Origin: Impatiens glandulifera
Lineage: Eukaryota; Streptophyta; Magnoliopsida; Ericales; Balsaminaceae
Assembly (NCBI RefSeq): GCF_907164915.1
Contig: NC_061866.1
Span: 50,403,113-50,467,112 of the forward strand
Direction: 5' to 3'
DNA: 64,000 nt
Within the stretch, counting starts at the first letter, position 1. Every line of letters begins with the position of its first letter. The notes under the pieces are model-generated. The model was not told the DNA's origin and did not search any database. It saw only the letters and a list, made by a program, of their open reading frames with translations. Below are positions 43,155 to 55,959 of this stretch, in pieces. The position numbers were made by a program, and so were the translations under genes.

Positions 43155-46100
43155 TTATAGATTTGAGTGAGAAACCTTGACATTCACTCGGTGCCATGAC
43201 GTGTTAAGTATTCCTCGCAAATTCCAAATTGTTTCCACGTTTTCAGGTTGGACATTTGCAGCTGTATCAACCTGCAAATAAACATTATGAGAATTTTCTT
43301 TTTTGTTCAAATCAACAAGTTATGAACACTTGGGGACTTGTTTTCATCTAGGGTTATTTAGGTAAAAAGAAATCAGGGGTCTCAAATAACCCACAACAAA
43401 ACAAGACCTTAAGATGGGGTTTTTTCTTTATCTTTTCATTTACATATAAAATATAATACAGCAACAAGGGGCCCTAAACTTGCCATCAAGTCCATGAATG
43501 CATGTGTAAGTAAAGAAAGATTACGGTTCAAAGAAACATACGGCTTTTGCGACAATCACAGCATTCTTTGGAATATTAACTTCCGCTTCAAATAAAACCC
43601 ACGCCCATTTATCGCTGTTGGACTCATCGTCTGCAGTGTATGGCACTCCAGGCTTCTGGTATCTGGAAGCTTCCACCCATGTTTTCCCACCATCAATTGA
43701 CACATCTACCCTTTCAATGCCACGTCCACCTCCAGACGCAGCATATCCCTGGACAGTTATCTGCATAAATAGGGAATGGGTCCATTGCTAAAACATTACT
43801 ATAACTTCCTTTGTCAATGTATTTAATGGACCCATTTGAATTTATGTTTTTTGTATCTGGATTCAAATACCGAAAAACTGGCAGCAAAAAATAGGATAAG
43901 CAATCCTCTAATGTCGTCCATATCTCAGAAGCATAACCCAAATAAGTGCATATATAACTGACCTTGCTGGTTGGAACTATGTTTTCATCCTCTAAGGAAC
44001 ATATTGCACACTGTCAAAATAAAAAATAAGAAAATGATAAGTTATCCATGACTAGGTTAACCTCCCAAACAGGCTTTCCCAATATTTGGGACAAGGCCCA
44101 TTATAAAATTCCATGGGTTCCAGCATGCAGGATTCCAAAGTTTGTACCTACTCTTTAAAGGTTTAGGCAATAACTCAAATTAAAAATAGTTGAAGTTGAT
44201 ACACATAAACCACTTACAAGTTTAGCGTAAGAAGTTGGCAACTCTGGTTATTTCCTATTTTATGTCCTTAACTTTAATACCCAGTTGAGGACAAATGGAA
44301 TAAAGATGTTAAAATATTTGACTCATTTTATTGCTAATAATAAAGAGACATTACTTTGCGTTATATAGGCATTAGGCAACAGGATACATATAACCACAAT
44401 TGTTATCTTCAATAAGAACTAAGAAGTAAATTACTATATTGTATTGGATAAGAGGGAGAAGCAAATACCTGAACAGGGAAATCCATTTGGGGCCTCCTGG
44501 TAGACCAATCAATGTTGTCCCAGTTCACTGAAGGTGGAAAAGTTTTATAGTCTTTTTGCATGAAAAAACCCTATAAAGTGTAAATCAAACTGAGTAGTAG
44601 GTAGACTAGAAGGAAGAGAGTGGCAAAAGAGATACAAAAACTTAAAGACATTGTTCACCTGGCATTCTTCTGCAATTATATTGATAGAATCTAGCCACTT
44701 AACAGAACGGGCACCAATAACACCAGGGACAATTCCTCGTAACGGGTACCCATGATCTCTATTTAAAGTCTTTAGCAAATTAATAAGGAAGCGTTAGGGC
44801 ATAACTATTAAATAATTTTTTTTGAAAAGGACACTACCAATTAACTAAGGTATAACCATCACAAAGAAGAAGGTGAAGAATAAGGTTGTCCAATGGATAT
44901 ATTCCCTGTGTTCCCCTTTCTTTTACAAAAGAAAACAGTAAATATATTTATATTGCCTAAAATGCCCTCAATGACATATTGAGAAATTGATTTTAAAAGG
45001 TGTTTAGTGTGTTTAGGTGAACAAAACATTGTTATTTGACAAGAAATAGTTGTGAATTTGATAAAAAAAAAAATTATGAGAATGACATCTATATCGTTAA
45101 AAATGGGATAGGGTAAATATAAGATTTCTTGTTCTTTCCAGGAATAATGCACTTAGTTAGAGGTATTCAACTCCAGGGATGAATCGAAAAAACAGTTTGT
45201 CACTATTCAAATCATGTGATTTGCTTTCATATAGTAAAATGAAAGTAAGCATTGTTAGAATTTTTCTTATAAAGAAAAACAAAAGTAGTGAGCACAGAGA
45301 AATGTCATTATCATGAAGATCAAGATGGCCATATCTAAAACACTGGAGCAAGAACTAGGTGACTTGAAACTACTAGATAGTGACGGACAGTATAAGTAAT
45401 AATAATGGTCCTCGGGGTAACTTGGCTTACCTCTCCATTCATCTCATAAGCAAGCAGAACATCAGCTTCAGGATTAGTTGCCTGGGACAATGTAATAGAT
45501 GCTTTATATGGGCCTCCATTCTCTTCCTACAGAGAAACCGAGTAAAGACAAATATTAGACCATAAGTTTGGTAAGTATGTTGTAAGATGATATCATAATT
45601 AATGTAGCTGATTACCTTACACTTGTCAATGCTCACAAACTCAACATGCTTTCCACCTGATGGTGTAACTCTGGAATTGTATGGAATTCCAACAAGTTGG
45701 AGGACATCTGCTAGCTTAGCCCCTCCCCAAACAGCTGAAGAGAATGCACAAGGTAATAAACAAAGCAGAATAAAACGCATCTACATAATAGCTGCCATAA
45801 GTAAGTTGAAGTTAGCAACATCTTCTGACAAAATGTATTTTATCCTGTGAATCAGTGCATGCACTATAAAAGTTTGTTTGATGTAGGTTTTTTATTTAAA
45901 GAAAGAAAAAAAGCCGGTTCATGAAAAAGTTGATTATTTGGCTTAAATGTCCAAAATATCATTTGTATTTAAAATTTAAAAAAAACTGTAAAAAGCAAAA
46001 TGAGGGTATTTTAGTATTTTAGCTGATGATTTGAATTGATTGATGATGGAATAAGGAGTTATTTTTTCATCAAACAAGGTATAAGAGTCTGAGATGGTGA

Positions 46101-46992
46101 TGGCATTCCTAATAACTAACATATAAAATGAAAATAAGCAAGACATTTCAAACAGTTATTCAAGCTCTAGAGAACTAACCATTTCCTAATGCTGCTATAT
46201 CCCAGCCTACTCCTCTTACTTGTTTCGTACTGCTCATTGCAGTCCTTCTGTTACCAGCACACTGCCAAACATCAAACCAGAATGGATTAGCTTATGAAGG
46301 AAAAATATATCAAGATGCTTTGCAAACTGATATATGATAAGTATATGATAAAAAGGTACTACGTAAATTCATCATCACTCCGCTAACATATACCTGCAAA
46401 GTTGCAGCAATAGTGTATTTTGGGAGGTTCCTGTAAGCATCAGCATAATATAAGTTCCCTATCTGAATAACAATCATTATAAGATAGATGTTCACATCCA
46501 TCACTCACCAGATGTCCTTCATGGACAGTGTTTTCTCAGCTCCCTGTAAACCAGTTATAGACACACAGTATCTGCAAAGCCAAACGAAATACTTATAAAG
46601 AACAGCTTCTGAGTAATCGAATTATGAATATCAATTTAACCTTTCTAGATCATCAACCACTGGTATTGGTCCATGATTTCTCTTGTAGAACAAATCAACA
46701 GGAGTCACGTAGGAGGAGACGAGAGCTGCACGTGGTGGCTCCGCATTGAACGGCTCCTACAATATAAGAAACATAAAGCATAAATTTGTATACAATTGTC
46801 ACAACAAACACAAAGTAGATCAATCATTCACTCAATTTGTAACGGTAATCGATTATCAAGCTACTAGACTAATAGATTGTAAGATTATACATAAGTGTGA
46901 TGAAATTGTAAGATTACCTTAGAGTTGATTTTCAGGCAGGGATGACGAGGAGGTTCTTGCGAATACTCCGACGGTCCTCTTATTCCAGGCAT
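43155..46992 (-). CDS. SOX: Sulfite oxidase, peroxisomal molybdenum enzyme
   Basis: Oxidises sulfite to sulfate with O2 as acceptor. Plant sulfite oxidase has only the molybdenum-cofactor and dimerisation domains and no heme domain. Twelve exons on the minus strand: 46992-46918, 46756-46641, 46571-46509, 46430-46394, 46261-46180, 45734-45616, 45526-45431, 44769-44659, 44570-44469, 44010-43963, 43760-43542, 43271-43155. They total 394 residues, matching the family length. [18 protein letters not shown] is the usual N-terminus, so the in-frame ATG 31 codons upstream was not used. The Moco-ligating Cys lies in [14 protein letters not shown], split between exons 4 and 5. [20 protein letters not shown] and [20 protein letters not shown] are conserved Moco-domain phrases. 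[21 protein letters not shown] begins the dimerisation domain. The C-terminus SNL is a peroxisomal PTS1 signal. No defect seen. Confidence 0.95.
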
Positions 46993-47092
46993 TTCCTTCG
47001 CTCCGGTGAGCTTTCCGGTGACTTCCGGTTGTGACGGTGAATGTGACGGCGAGAGAGAGAGAGAGAAGACGGGGGGAGTTATCAAGGAAACT

Positions 47093-49247
47093 GACTCCGC
47101 CCCTTACTAATTAAAAGAGAAAAATCAGGGACTGGTCGAAAGGCTGAGAATGAATTTCTAATCCAACCTATGAACTTGTGGCAGATATGCAAATTGGATC
47201 TTAAACTTTTATTTTACGCCATATATAAACTATGATTGTGGATTTGGTAAGGGATATTGTGATCCACGTCAAATATTATTGGCAGTATTGAGAATTGATG
47301 GGATGACTACTTCCATTTTCTCTTCCTCCTCTAACAAGCTCACACTTTAGTGACCACAAAAACAAAATATATCGATTCATAATTTCACACCCACCCATTT
47401 AAAGATTCGTATTATTATTTTTAAATAAGATTCTCCTTATTTCAAGATTCAGTACGAATAAATTTAGAACGTCAATATAACACTAATTAATGTTGAGATT
47501 TTAAATGTAAAGGAATAATATTTTGTAAAATATTTGAATCATAGGTTCCACGCATAATTCAAAATAATGAACAAAAATATTGATAATTATTATTATTATA
47601 TATATAAGTTTAATTTTGAGTGATCATGATTTTTTTTATTTTGAAACTAGTTTTTTTTATAAAATAATTTTTTTTATTCAAACTAATATAAATAGGGATG
47701 ACAATTATTATTATTATATATATAAGTGTTTAATTTTGAGTGATCATGATTTTTTTATTTTGAAACTAGTTTTTTTTATAAAATAATCTTTTTTTATTCA
47801 AACTAATATAAATAGGGATGACAACGAGTATTTTTATGTCGGATAGTAAAGTAGTCTTTTCGGAACTCAATTTTAATTTTATTAAGATTCTCCTCGTTTC
47901 AATATTAGACACAATGCAATGTTTTTTTTACAAATAAATTTAGAACGTCATAATAACACTAACTAATGTTGAGATTTGAAATGTAGAGGTGAACAAGGAC
48001 ACATATATATCATAAGTGTTTAGTTTTGAGGGAACATGATTTTCTTTTACTTATAAATATAGTTATGTATCTTCATTTTAATTTAGTCACACTAGTATAA
48101 TAAATATAGTTATGTATCTTCATTTCAATTTAGTCACACTAGTATAGTTAGGAATGACAATGGGTACTTTATTCGTCGGGCAATGAAGTACTCATTTTCG
48201 AACTCGATTTTAATTTTACTACTCAATTCCGACCCTGAACCCGATGAATATCTCTATTTGTACCTCATTTCTGATTCGTCTGGTACCCGTCGATCGAGTA
48301 CCCCATTATCCGATTAAAATATAAATCTATATTTATTATTTTCTAAATATACTAAATATTAAATACACAAATAAAAATATATTGACGTGATATTATATAA
48401 TAAAAACTAAAAAAGGTTAAAGAAAGTTAAAAAGAGGGTTGAATATAACATAAAAATATAATTGCACAAATTTGTAAGGTCTAAATGTTAATCTATTTAT
48501 TTGTTATATTTTAATTGTTTTTTTATTATAATTATGGGTATATATTATTTTATGTCATATGTTTTGAATGAAAATTTAAGGTTTAAAAATAGTAAGAAAA
48601 TTTGTCATTTATATTCTGTTTTGAGAGCTAATAAAAACTATAAGAAAATGACAAAGCCAAAGAGTAAAAAACATGCCTAGTTTGGTTCTAAGACGGTCTC
48701 AATTACTTATTATGCAATCTCCTATAATAGCTCAATTAAACATAGTCTTGACTCAATTTAAAGACAAAATATTTTAAGTTTGATTTTTATTAAAAAAAAT
48801 CTTTAAATTGAAGTAAAATATAACCTTGTATCTTCTATTATAGCTTACCCCCACAAAATAAATTGTGATTTACACAATAAAAAGTTGCATAATAAATATT
48901 ATGTTTTTTTACATTACAATAAATGAGCATAAATAATTAGTGGCCCCAATTCCAAACAAAAAGATACCGGTACCATCTAATTATTTTTATTAGGATCCCA
49001 TTAGCCTGTGTTTTTTGTTAAGAACTAGCGCCACATACATTTTCATTTAAAATTAATTTATGAAACTCAGCATTGCTATTACATCTTGTCATTACCTTAA
49101 TTTGCTTAATATACATATTTCTATTATGCTTTTTACTTACAAGTATGAGCTGGCAATAAGAACATCTATGCATAGAATTTATAGTGGAATCTCCAAAAAT
49201 AAGTAATTTCAAATAAAACCTCAAACAGATCATTGAATGTAACCTTT
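47093..49247. other. Intergenic with short tandem repeats
   Basis: The left end is the sulfite oxidase promoter. A unit of about 118 bp is tandemly duplicated at 47585-47822 (gacaattattattattatat through aatatagggatg-type ends). A unit of about 55 bp is duplicated at 48055-48145 (aatatagttatgtatcttca). The phrase aatttagaacgtca with its neighbours recurs at about 47460 and 47940. The segment 48140-48310 (gacaatgggtac...tacccgtcgatcgagtacccc) resembles the end of a dispersed plant repeat. No gene recognised. Confidence 0.55.
47585..47822. repeat. About 118-bp tandem duplication
   Basis: Two copies, beginning near 47585 and 47703, share gtttaattttgagtgatcat, attttgaaactagtttttt and caaactaatataaataggga, with small indels. 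Confidence 0.85.
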
Positions 49248-50954
49248 TTAAGTAGGATTGATCCGAGCAATAGCACGATTCATGAGGTTTCTGAATTCTC
49301 CACTCCTCGACCATTCATCAATCTCTCGAGCACGTAGAACTGGAAGAGGATGCGAAAGCTGTCGCGTTTGAGCATTTCTGAGAAAAAAGAAAAAAACAGA
49401 TATAATAAGTGTCAAAATTTAATACTGGACCAACTTCTTGTTATCTGTTTCTTATAGGGATCCAACCAAATTGTCTCCACCTTATGTACCAGCCAATAGG
49501 ACTGGAAGAAGCTTTGTCATATGATCGAGCTTGCTCCAAAAATGCTTCAACATTTAGCTGGTCAGCCATGGACGGGCACCCACCAGCTAATTTCATCAGA
49601 ATGGATATCACAACCTGTTCAAATAAATTTATGGATATGGATTTAGAAGAGGTCACATTAATTTGGAAACAGAAGTTAGTTTAACATATTCAAACAATTT
49701 ATCGTCTAGACCCATATCTAGAAAGTGTTTCCAAATGGGTACTACTCACATTTGGATCCTGAGCCACAAGAAGGGCTGCACGATCACAAGTAAGCTCTGC
49801 AGCTCGTATCCAACGAAACAGTTGTTCTTCCAAATTCTGAGCTATCAACCCACCCACGCCTATCAATTTGCAAAACCATCAGATATGTTAGATGAAACTT
49901 GAAAGGAAGAGCTGCAGTTGCTAGTTAAGAAAATACCGGGTAAAGTATTAGCCCCGAGAGTGAGAATATTTGCAAATGTCAGCCATACTCCATGGTCACA
50001 TTTCAAGTGACCCAATTCATGGGCAAGAACAGCCTGTCCACAATATTAATACATTATGATCAGTGTTTGTAAAGAAAATAAAAACACTATGAATTGTGAG
50101 ATGTGTTACTTGAAGTTCTTTTCGGGTCATAAGCTCCACAAGGCTTGTATGAACAACAACAAATGGTTTTTTCCCACCTATAGCCAACGTATATGCATTT
50201 GGGACAGGACTTTGCCGAACATACAGATCAGGAGCCTCAATGTTCAGTATTTCAGCAGCCTCATTCATCAGTTCATGAAGCTCAGGAAGCTGCTAACACA
50301 CGCAAATAAAAATGAACTCAGTAATGTCTATTAGTTTGATTCATTAATTGCAAGAACTAAAGAAATCAACATGCAGAAGTAAAATAACCTGATTTTTAGA
50401 AACAAGGACAGATGTTCCAATATTCTCAAGTAACATAACCTGCTCAGCTACAGTTCCTGAAATCGATATTTCAGTAATAAAATCACAAAGATACAAAAGA
50501 ATCCAGATTTGTTTATCAATTCAGTAACTAAAAACATGGGTTTGGCAGAAGATTGATAGATAGGTAAATCAGATGACTTTTCGTACCTAACAAAGCCCTC
50601 CCAAGCTCGTTCAATCCAGGAATTGACCTCAAAATCAACGTATTCTGAACAAATTAAGAACAATCCAGACAAGCAAAATTCAGGTAAACAAAAGAAACTA
50701 ACAAGACCTAGGAGGAGGAGTAGAAGATGATCTCTTCGAAAACCTACTTGTTTGTCAAGAGGATGCCTGAAGTCATCAGCGTCGAGATTACGAAATGTCA
50801 ACAACGATGAAGCTCGGCAAACACAAGTCGCGGCTCTATGAATATTCTTGTTCCTCTTCATCGTCGTCGTCGTCATCATCACGCTAATTCTCATTCCGTC
50901 AAAACGAACGGCGGGAATAACAGTAACCGGAGAAAGCAAAGAAGTTGTCGCCAT
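49248..50954 (-). CDS. PGM48: Plastid M48 zinc metallopeptidase (PGM48-like)
   Basis: Membrane-independent M48-family protease. The Arabidopsis relative PGM48 is in plastoglobules and promotes leaf senescence (from memory). Eight exons: 50954-50748, 50644-50587, 50456-50389, 50289-50110, 50033-49937, 49859-49750, 49614-49481, 49377-49248; total 327 residues. Residues 1 to about 50 are Ser/Thr/Arg-rich, a likely transit peptide. The zinc site HELGH lies in AVLAHELGHLKCDHGVWL at the exon 4/5 joint. The third-ligand region is RAAELTCDRAALL, with Glu in the first position. Upstream, APDLYVRQSPVPNAYTLAIG and PFVVVHTSLVELM are family phrases. Unlike HtpX-type M48 enzymes, it shows no strong membrane helices. 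No break seen. Same strand as the neighbouring NRP and sulfite oxidase genes. Confidence 0.92.
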
Positions 50955-51717
50955 TGAATCGTAGAATAAGGTAAAGGAAGAAAGAGATCTAGCGATTCAG
51001 GGAATTGCGTACAAGTACTAGTCAGCCATAATTCTCTACGTCGTCAGTTTGTGTCCACAGCCGTACTCATGGCAGCTATTTGCCGCCACTTCGTTTTTCT
51101 GTTGACAATTTTGGAAGAGAAAGATAAAATCAGATATTTTTTAAAATTTTATTTAAATCTTAATATTTTTCTTTCAAAAATATTATAAAAATAATTTAAA
51201 ATTTAATAATAAATAAATAACACTAAAACAAATTAGGTGGATTCGAATATCTCGACTTTTCTAATAAAGTTAAGGATGACATAGAAGAAACATCTAACTC
51301 CTTCGCGACTATCTTGTCAATTGAGTTATCTAGGTCTAAATACTGATTTTCAAAATAAAAATATAACATCTTAATAATAAACTGATCATTTTCAAAAAAA
51401 AAGAAAATTCTTGATAAATAAATTATTTGGATCAACCAATTAAAGAAACAAGAGAGAAATAGATGGATGGAGAAAATAAAAGTAATACAAAAGACAATAA
51501 TATATATTCATCATAGAACCCATTCTGGGGTCATTCAAACAAACATCCAAACAAAAACAAACACATTGGCAAACAGCTTCTACAAGTAAGTCTCTCTGGA
51601 ACCAGACTTAACCTCACAAGCTTGTGTTCCATGGAAAATCTGTTGGACAAATAACTAATATCACAAATCATTTATTCATTCAATCAAATCCTCGAGGGAA
51701 TTCAAAAATCATGGTTG
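50955..51717. other. PGM48 promoter and NRP 3' region
   Basis: Contains the 5' UTR and promoter of the peptidase gene on the right-hand side of its ATG and, toward 51717, the 3' UTR of the DCD gene. The middle (51130-51450) is AT-rich without a recognised gene. Confidence 0.45.
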
Positions 51718-52969
51718 TTACACCCCAGCTTGTTCGCACAAATCTAGCAGGTCCAATGTCTACAAAATTAAGCCAGATCAAAGTTAGTCAAGCTGGTTTA
51801 TAATATATTGTCATTTGTCACTACTAGATTGGATTATGATACTGTTATTATACCTCGGGCACTGAGAGCTCAAGACGGAACTTTGGTCCATCATAATGAT
51901 GTAGAACTGGCCTAAAAGCATCTTCCTCCAACGGTTTGCATATCTTCCTAATACGAATTTTCACCTGAAAGGAACAAAATGTAACAAAATCAGACCTTAA
52001 AAAAACATGTCAGCAATTCTACTAGTGTTCCCACCTGTGCAGGGAACCTTGATTCTCCTTTAAACTTTTTGTCTTCCCAAGCAGTTGGGTCTATGTTGGA
52101 ACCTCCAAAACTAGTCGCCTGCATTGAACTTTTATCAGTACAAGTCTACTCATTTCTATGCCCAAATTTCCCTTCAATAGTGTAACAGACTGACCTCAAA
52201 GATACCATGCAGCTGATGAGCAGTATAATTATACAGAAACAAGGGCAACCCTGGCGTAATTGCTCGCACAGAGTCTCTATATCTAGGTGGAAGACCTAGG
52301 ATCAAAGGGTCAAGAGTGAAACAGATATTAAATAAGTCCACATTTTTTTATTTTGGTTACAAATGAATATGTGAAGTTATGCAGCTCATTGGGCAAGTAG
52401 AGTTATGAATTGCAGAGGAAATCATGATTACCGAATAGTTGATGCTTCAGATCTTCTTGCATGGTATCATTATTGCAAACAAATATGTAACCTCCGAGAA
52501 CTTCATTTCTTGGAAGTGTTTCGGCAGTAGGCAGGGTCTTGAACCTTTTGTCAAGTGTGTTGTTCCCACTGGTAAAGTCACTGGTATTGTTGTTAAGCTC
52601 CTTACTGAGGTTGTTAACTGAGTACTTGCCTGCAGATATGTTTGCATTGCTCTTCTGATAAATAGATGCATTCAAGTTAAACGAACCATTTTGGAAGGAA
52701 CTCTTGTTAATACTTTCCATTGCCTTAGCCTCCAGATTAAGCATGTTGAAATACATGTTTTTGATATTCTCATTATCCTGATATCCAATTTTATTTGACC
52801 TTATTTCAGCTAGACCCTTTGATAAATCCAGGTTATTCATTCTCTCACACTTTGACCTTGTCTGCTCTGCAAGACTGGAAGCAGCCATTAACCATTTGTG
52901 ATCTTCCGAGGCTTTTACTTGACTACGATGCTCATTCCCCAATTCCCATAAGCTGTGCATCCCTTCCAT
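51718..52969 (-). CDS. NRP1: DCD-domain asparagine-rich protein (NRP/B2 type)
   Basis: Stress- and cell-death-linked plant protein. Soybean and Arabidopsis NRPs act in ER and osmotic-stress signalling (from memory). Five coding exons: 52969-52432, 52295-52195, 52118-52035, 51964-51854, 51759-51718; total 291 residues. Residues 1 to about 155 are low-complexity and Asn/Ser-rich (NKSSFQNGSFNLNAS, SKELNNNTSDF), probably disordered. From about 158 the DCD domain runs to the end: GYIFVCNNDTMQEDLKHQLF, then GLPPRYRDSVRAITPGLPLF, LYNYTAHQLHGIFEATSFGG, FPAQVKIRIRKICKPLEEDA and LLDLCEQAGV. The order and length fit the family. An AG acceptor lies directly before the ATG, so the 5' UTR is split by an intron. 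Confidence 0.94.
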
Positions 52970-53836
52970 CCTGTCATGTTTTACAGAAAAACAGTCACGA
53001 AGAAATTCATGAGAAAACTGATCTAGTTAGCCAGCAAAGAAAACCTCAAAAAGGAAGAAGAAAAAACTCTTATTTATTTGTCATATAAAAAAAGACATAA
53101 ACTGTGGCATATCATTGCATCAAATGAAACCATTAACAGAAATTGAAGAATGACACAACATCTATGCACCAACCATCAGAAAACAAATAACTTAGTGATC
53201 AAAGAACTCTGAGAAAAGCTGAAACTCAAATGCAAAAGGTTTCACCATTCTGTTAGCCAAATCATTATCAAGAGGACAAACAAAAGATGCAGTATACAAG
53301 AATCATACACCATGGGAACGAAAGTCAACTGGATAAGAACAGCTGAGTATGAAAATCATCAAAAGGAAAGTATGGGGGAAGCTTTTCAACAGTTGAAAGA
53401 GATATAATTGAAATGCTTGCGTCAGTGCCTCTTGAATTGGAGAAATATAACAACAGTTTATCGCAAGATCTATTCCTAAAAGCGAATTGAGCGATTAAAG
53501 GACGTTTCAACACAAGTTATTCAGATAACAGGATAGATAAGCTTCTGAAGGAGGACAATTACCCTAAAACTGAAAATGAAACGTGTAAAAATGATAACTA
53601 CAACACGATTGCAAACTCGCACATGAACAACCAAAAAGGCGGAATTGAAGAATGAAGTCGGGATCCTTAAACTACGTAGAAAAGTAGGGGATAAAGAAAT
53701 AAGCTGGGAACAGCTGTAGATTCGATTTCAGACCAAAAATAGCAGAGAATTAAGAGTGATACCTCAAATTTGCAGTGGATTCCTGTCGGAGAGAGAAACC
53801 CTAGGGACTAGATTTCAGGATCCAGCGAGAGAAACG
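52970..53836 (-). other. 5' UTR exon and 5' UTR intron of the NRP gene
   Basis: On the minus strand the start codon is preceded by catgacag/G, an acceptor. A donor GAG/gtatcactc sits at about 53763, so an intron of roughly 790 bp interrupts the leader. The upstream leader exon (about 53763-53836) contains ccctagggtttctctctccg, a pyrimidine-rich leader typical of plant mRNAs. Leader introns in plants often raise expression (known), but that is not shown here. No coding content. Confidence 0.7.
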
Positions 53837-55093
53837 ATGAACAGCGAGGAAAGCCAGATTTTTATCGTATCACCATTGGTTGATATCAGTCACTATTTCG
53901 TTGAAAACCACTGGAATTTGAAATTTCATTGTAGCAATCATTTAATTTTGAACAACTATAATTATTTATTAATTTTTGCTGAGTTTTAAATATTAGTTCC
54001 TTATAAATTCTTCTAACCTAAGACTTTTTCACTTTCCTTTTTAATGACTTAACTAATAGGGATGTCCATCTTCAATCAAATAATCATATATTTTTTTATA
54101 CTAAAATGACAGGTTATAAATGCAATCTTATTAGGTTTAACTATAACTTTACTTAGACATTTCTAAAATTAATTTAAACAAAAAAAAAAAAGTTTAACAT
54201 TATTTCATTGAAAAGCCCAAAAAGTTGGAGAGTCAATAATCAAAATTAGACGAATCATAGTTTTGTTGTAAGATAACAAATAAAATACCCAAAAAAAATT
54301 GAATGATGTAGTCAAATCACATTACAAAACACATATTATAATGAACAAAACTTATAATCTAACTATCCCAACATATGTTGTCTTCATATCCGCCTTTTTG
54401 AATATATTGCTTTTTTTCACGTCCCCTTATTTCTCGTTTTTTATTAAGAGAGATTGAATTGAAACAGATAATGATATATGTCTGTTCTCATTGTTTAATT
54501 TTTTTTTTCTAAATTAACACGTACTAACATGATAAAGTGTATTTTTTTTCAGAATTTTAAATCTTTTGTCACTACTTTTTGCTGTTTCAGTTTTATGTGT
54601 TTAAGGATCAACAATTTTGGTTATATCTTTATTTTTCTCCTTGGTTATATCTTTGTTTTCATCTTCGGTCTCTTTCTCTTTCTCTTTCTTGTCTTTAAAT
54701 TTATCTTTTTTAATATCCCCTATTTCATCAATTTCATTGATTTTTTCACTATCTAATTCTACTTTGTTTTCTTCTAAAAAAAAATGAAATTAATTTTTAT
54801 TTTGTACAATGCGGTACGTGTAAGAATTGAGACTGATTTTTAACTCTTAAGAACAATTTGACGATTTTATTGTATATGAGACAGAAAGTAAAATTTATCA
54901 AAAAAAAATAATTGGGGAGATAGAGATTCACCATTTTTTCATTGACGTAGCTTTGTCACTTGATTTTTTTTTTTTGATAAATTTTATCTTTTAATAACTT
55001 TAATAAAAATATTTTTTTTATTATAATATATATATTTTTTTGTATATTAGAAAAAAAAATTAATAGTCTATTCAAACTCATCGTATCTTTTAG
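53837..55093. other. Intergenic, no gene recognised
   Basis: AT-rich with poly-A/T runs. The first few hundred bases are the probable NRP promoter. A frame of 75 Phe-rich residues at 54529-54756 reflects tct/ttt-rich sequence (a ctctttctctttctcttt run at 54668), not a gene. Confidence 0.45.
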
Positions 55094-55828
55094 TAGGGGT
55101 GGCCAAAGAATCCGATCCAAAATACTCGATCCGTTGATCCGGCCGATCCGATCCGAAAAAATCCGAATTCGATGGATCGGATTCGGATATCGATCCGATC
55201 CGATATTTTTACCGGATTTCCGGATCGAAAAAAAAATTCGAATACCCGAAACCGATCCGGTGATTTTAAAATTTATAAATAAACAACAAATCTAAACAAA
55301 AATATTGTTAAATAAATCTCTCTCTTCCTTTCTTTTTCTTCTCGTTTCTCCTCTTTACAAACTCAAACCCAAACAAAAATCAAAGATCTTTTTCTTCCAT
55401 TTGTCTTCCCATTTTCCAAATCTGATTGTGAATTTCTCACATCGTCATTAGTCATTGCCACATTGGAGGCTTGAAGTCTGAAGCTGTTGCCACAAAAATA
55501 TTGGGTCACTTGAGTGGACTAATGTCTTTTTGTTTTAAAAAAATATTAATTTTATTTTGGTATTTAAATTATATTTTTGATATGTATTGCACTCAGATTT
55601 TTAATGAATAATTTCAATTTTCTAGCATATGAAAAAAATTAAAAATATAAAAAAAAATAAGATCAACGGGTGTTCGGTTGTCTATTCGGTTGTCCGAACC
55701 GATCCGATCCGGTATTTTCGAATCGAACAGTGGTCGGATACCGAATCAGATACTAATCGCAATTTTTGAAAAACATAGAGTCGAATATTTGATCTGAAAT
55801 ACCGGATAGAAGGGTTTGTCCACCTCTA
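55094..55828. mobile_element. hAT-type MITE
   Basis: Termini taggggtggccaaa and, inverted, tagaggtggacaaa. An 8-bp target duplication tcttttag flanks it (55086-55093 and 55829-55836). The subterminal regions are dense in gatccg/cggatc motifs in both orientations, giving strong foldback potential. It is 735 bp long without transposase. The different subterminal motif shows it is a separate family from the element at 7749. Confidence 0.87.
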
Positions 55829-55959
55829 TCTTTTAGTCTTTTCGCCGCTTTCTATTTGGGATACTGAGTACGAGGCCCCAATTCCTCCATTTTCATTGTT
55901 GAGAATGAAGAAATTTATTAAAAAGTTTGTCATTTCGGGTTTACGCCTGACGAGAGGGT

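Noticed and set aside
46885..47085. Upstream in-frame ATG for sulfite oxidase, 31 codons earlier
   Set aside because: It would add a Ser/Pro-rich stretch from the leader with a gagagaga run. The family starts at [12 protein letters not shown] and the protein is peroxisomal by its C-terminal SNL.
54529..54756. Phe-rich membrane-like frame
   Set aside because: Produced by ttt/ctt-rich low-complexity sequence. No conserved start context or related protein recognised.
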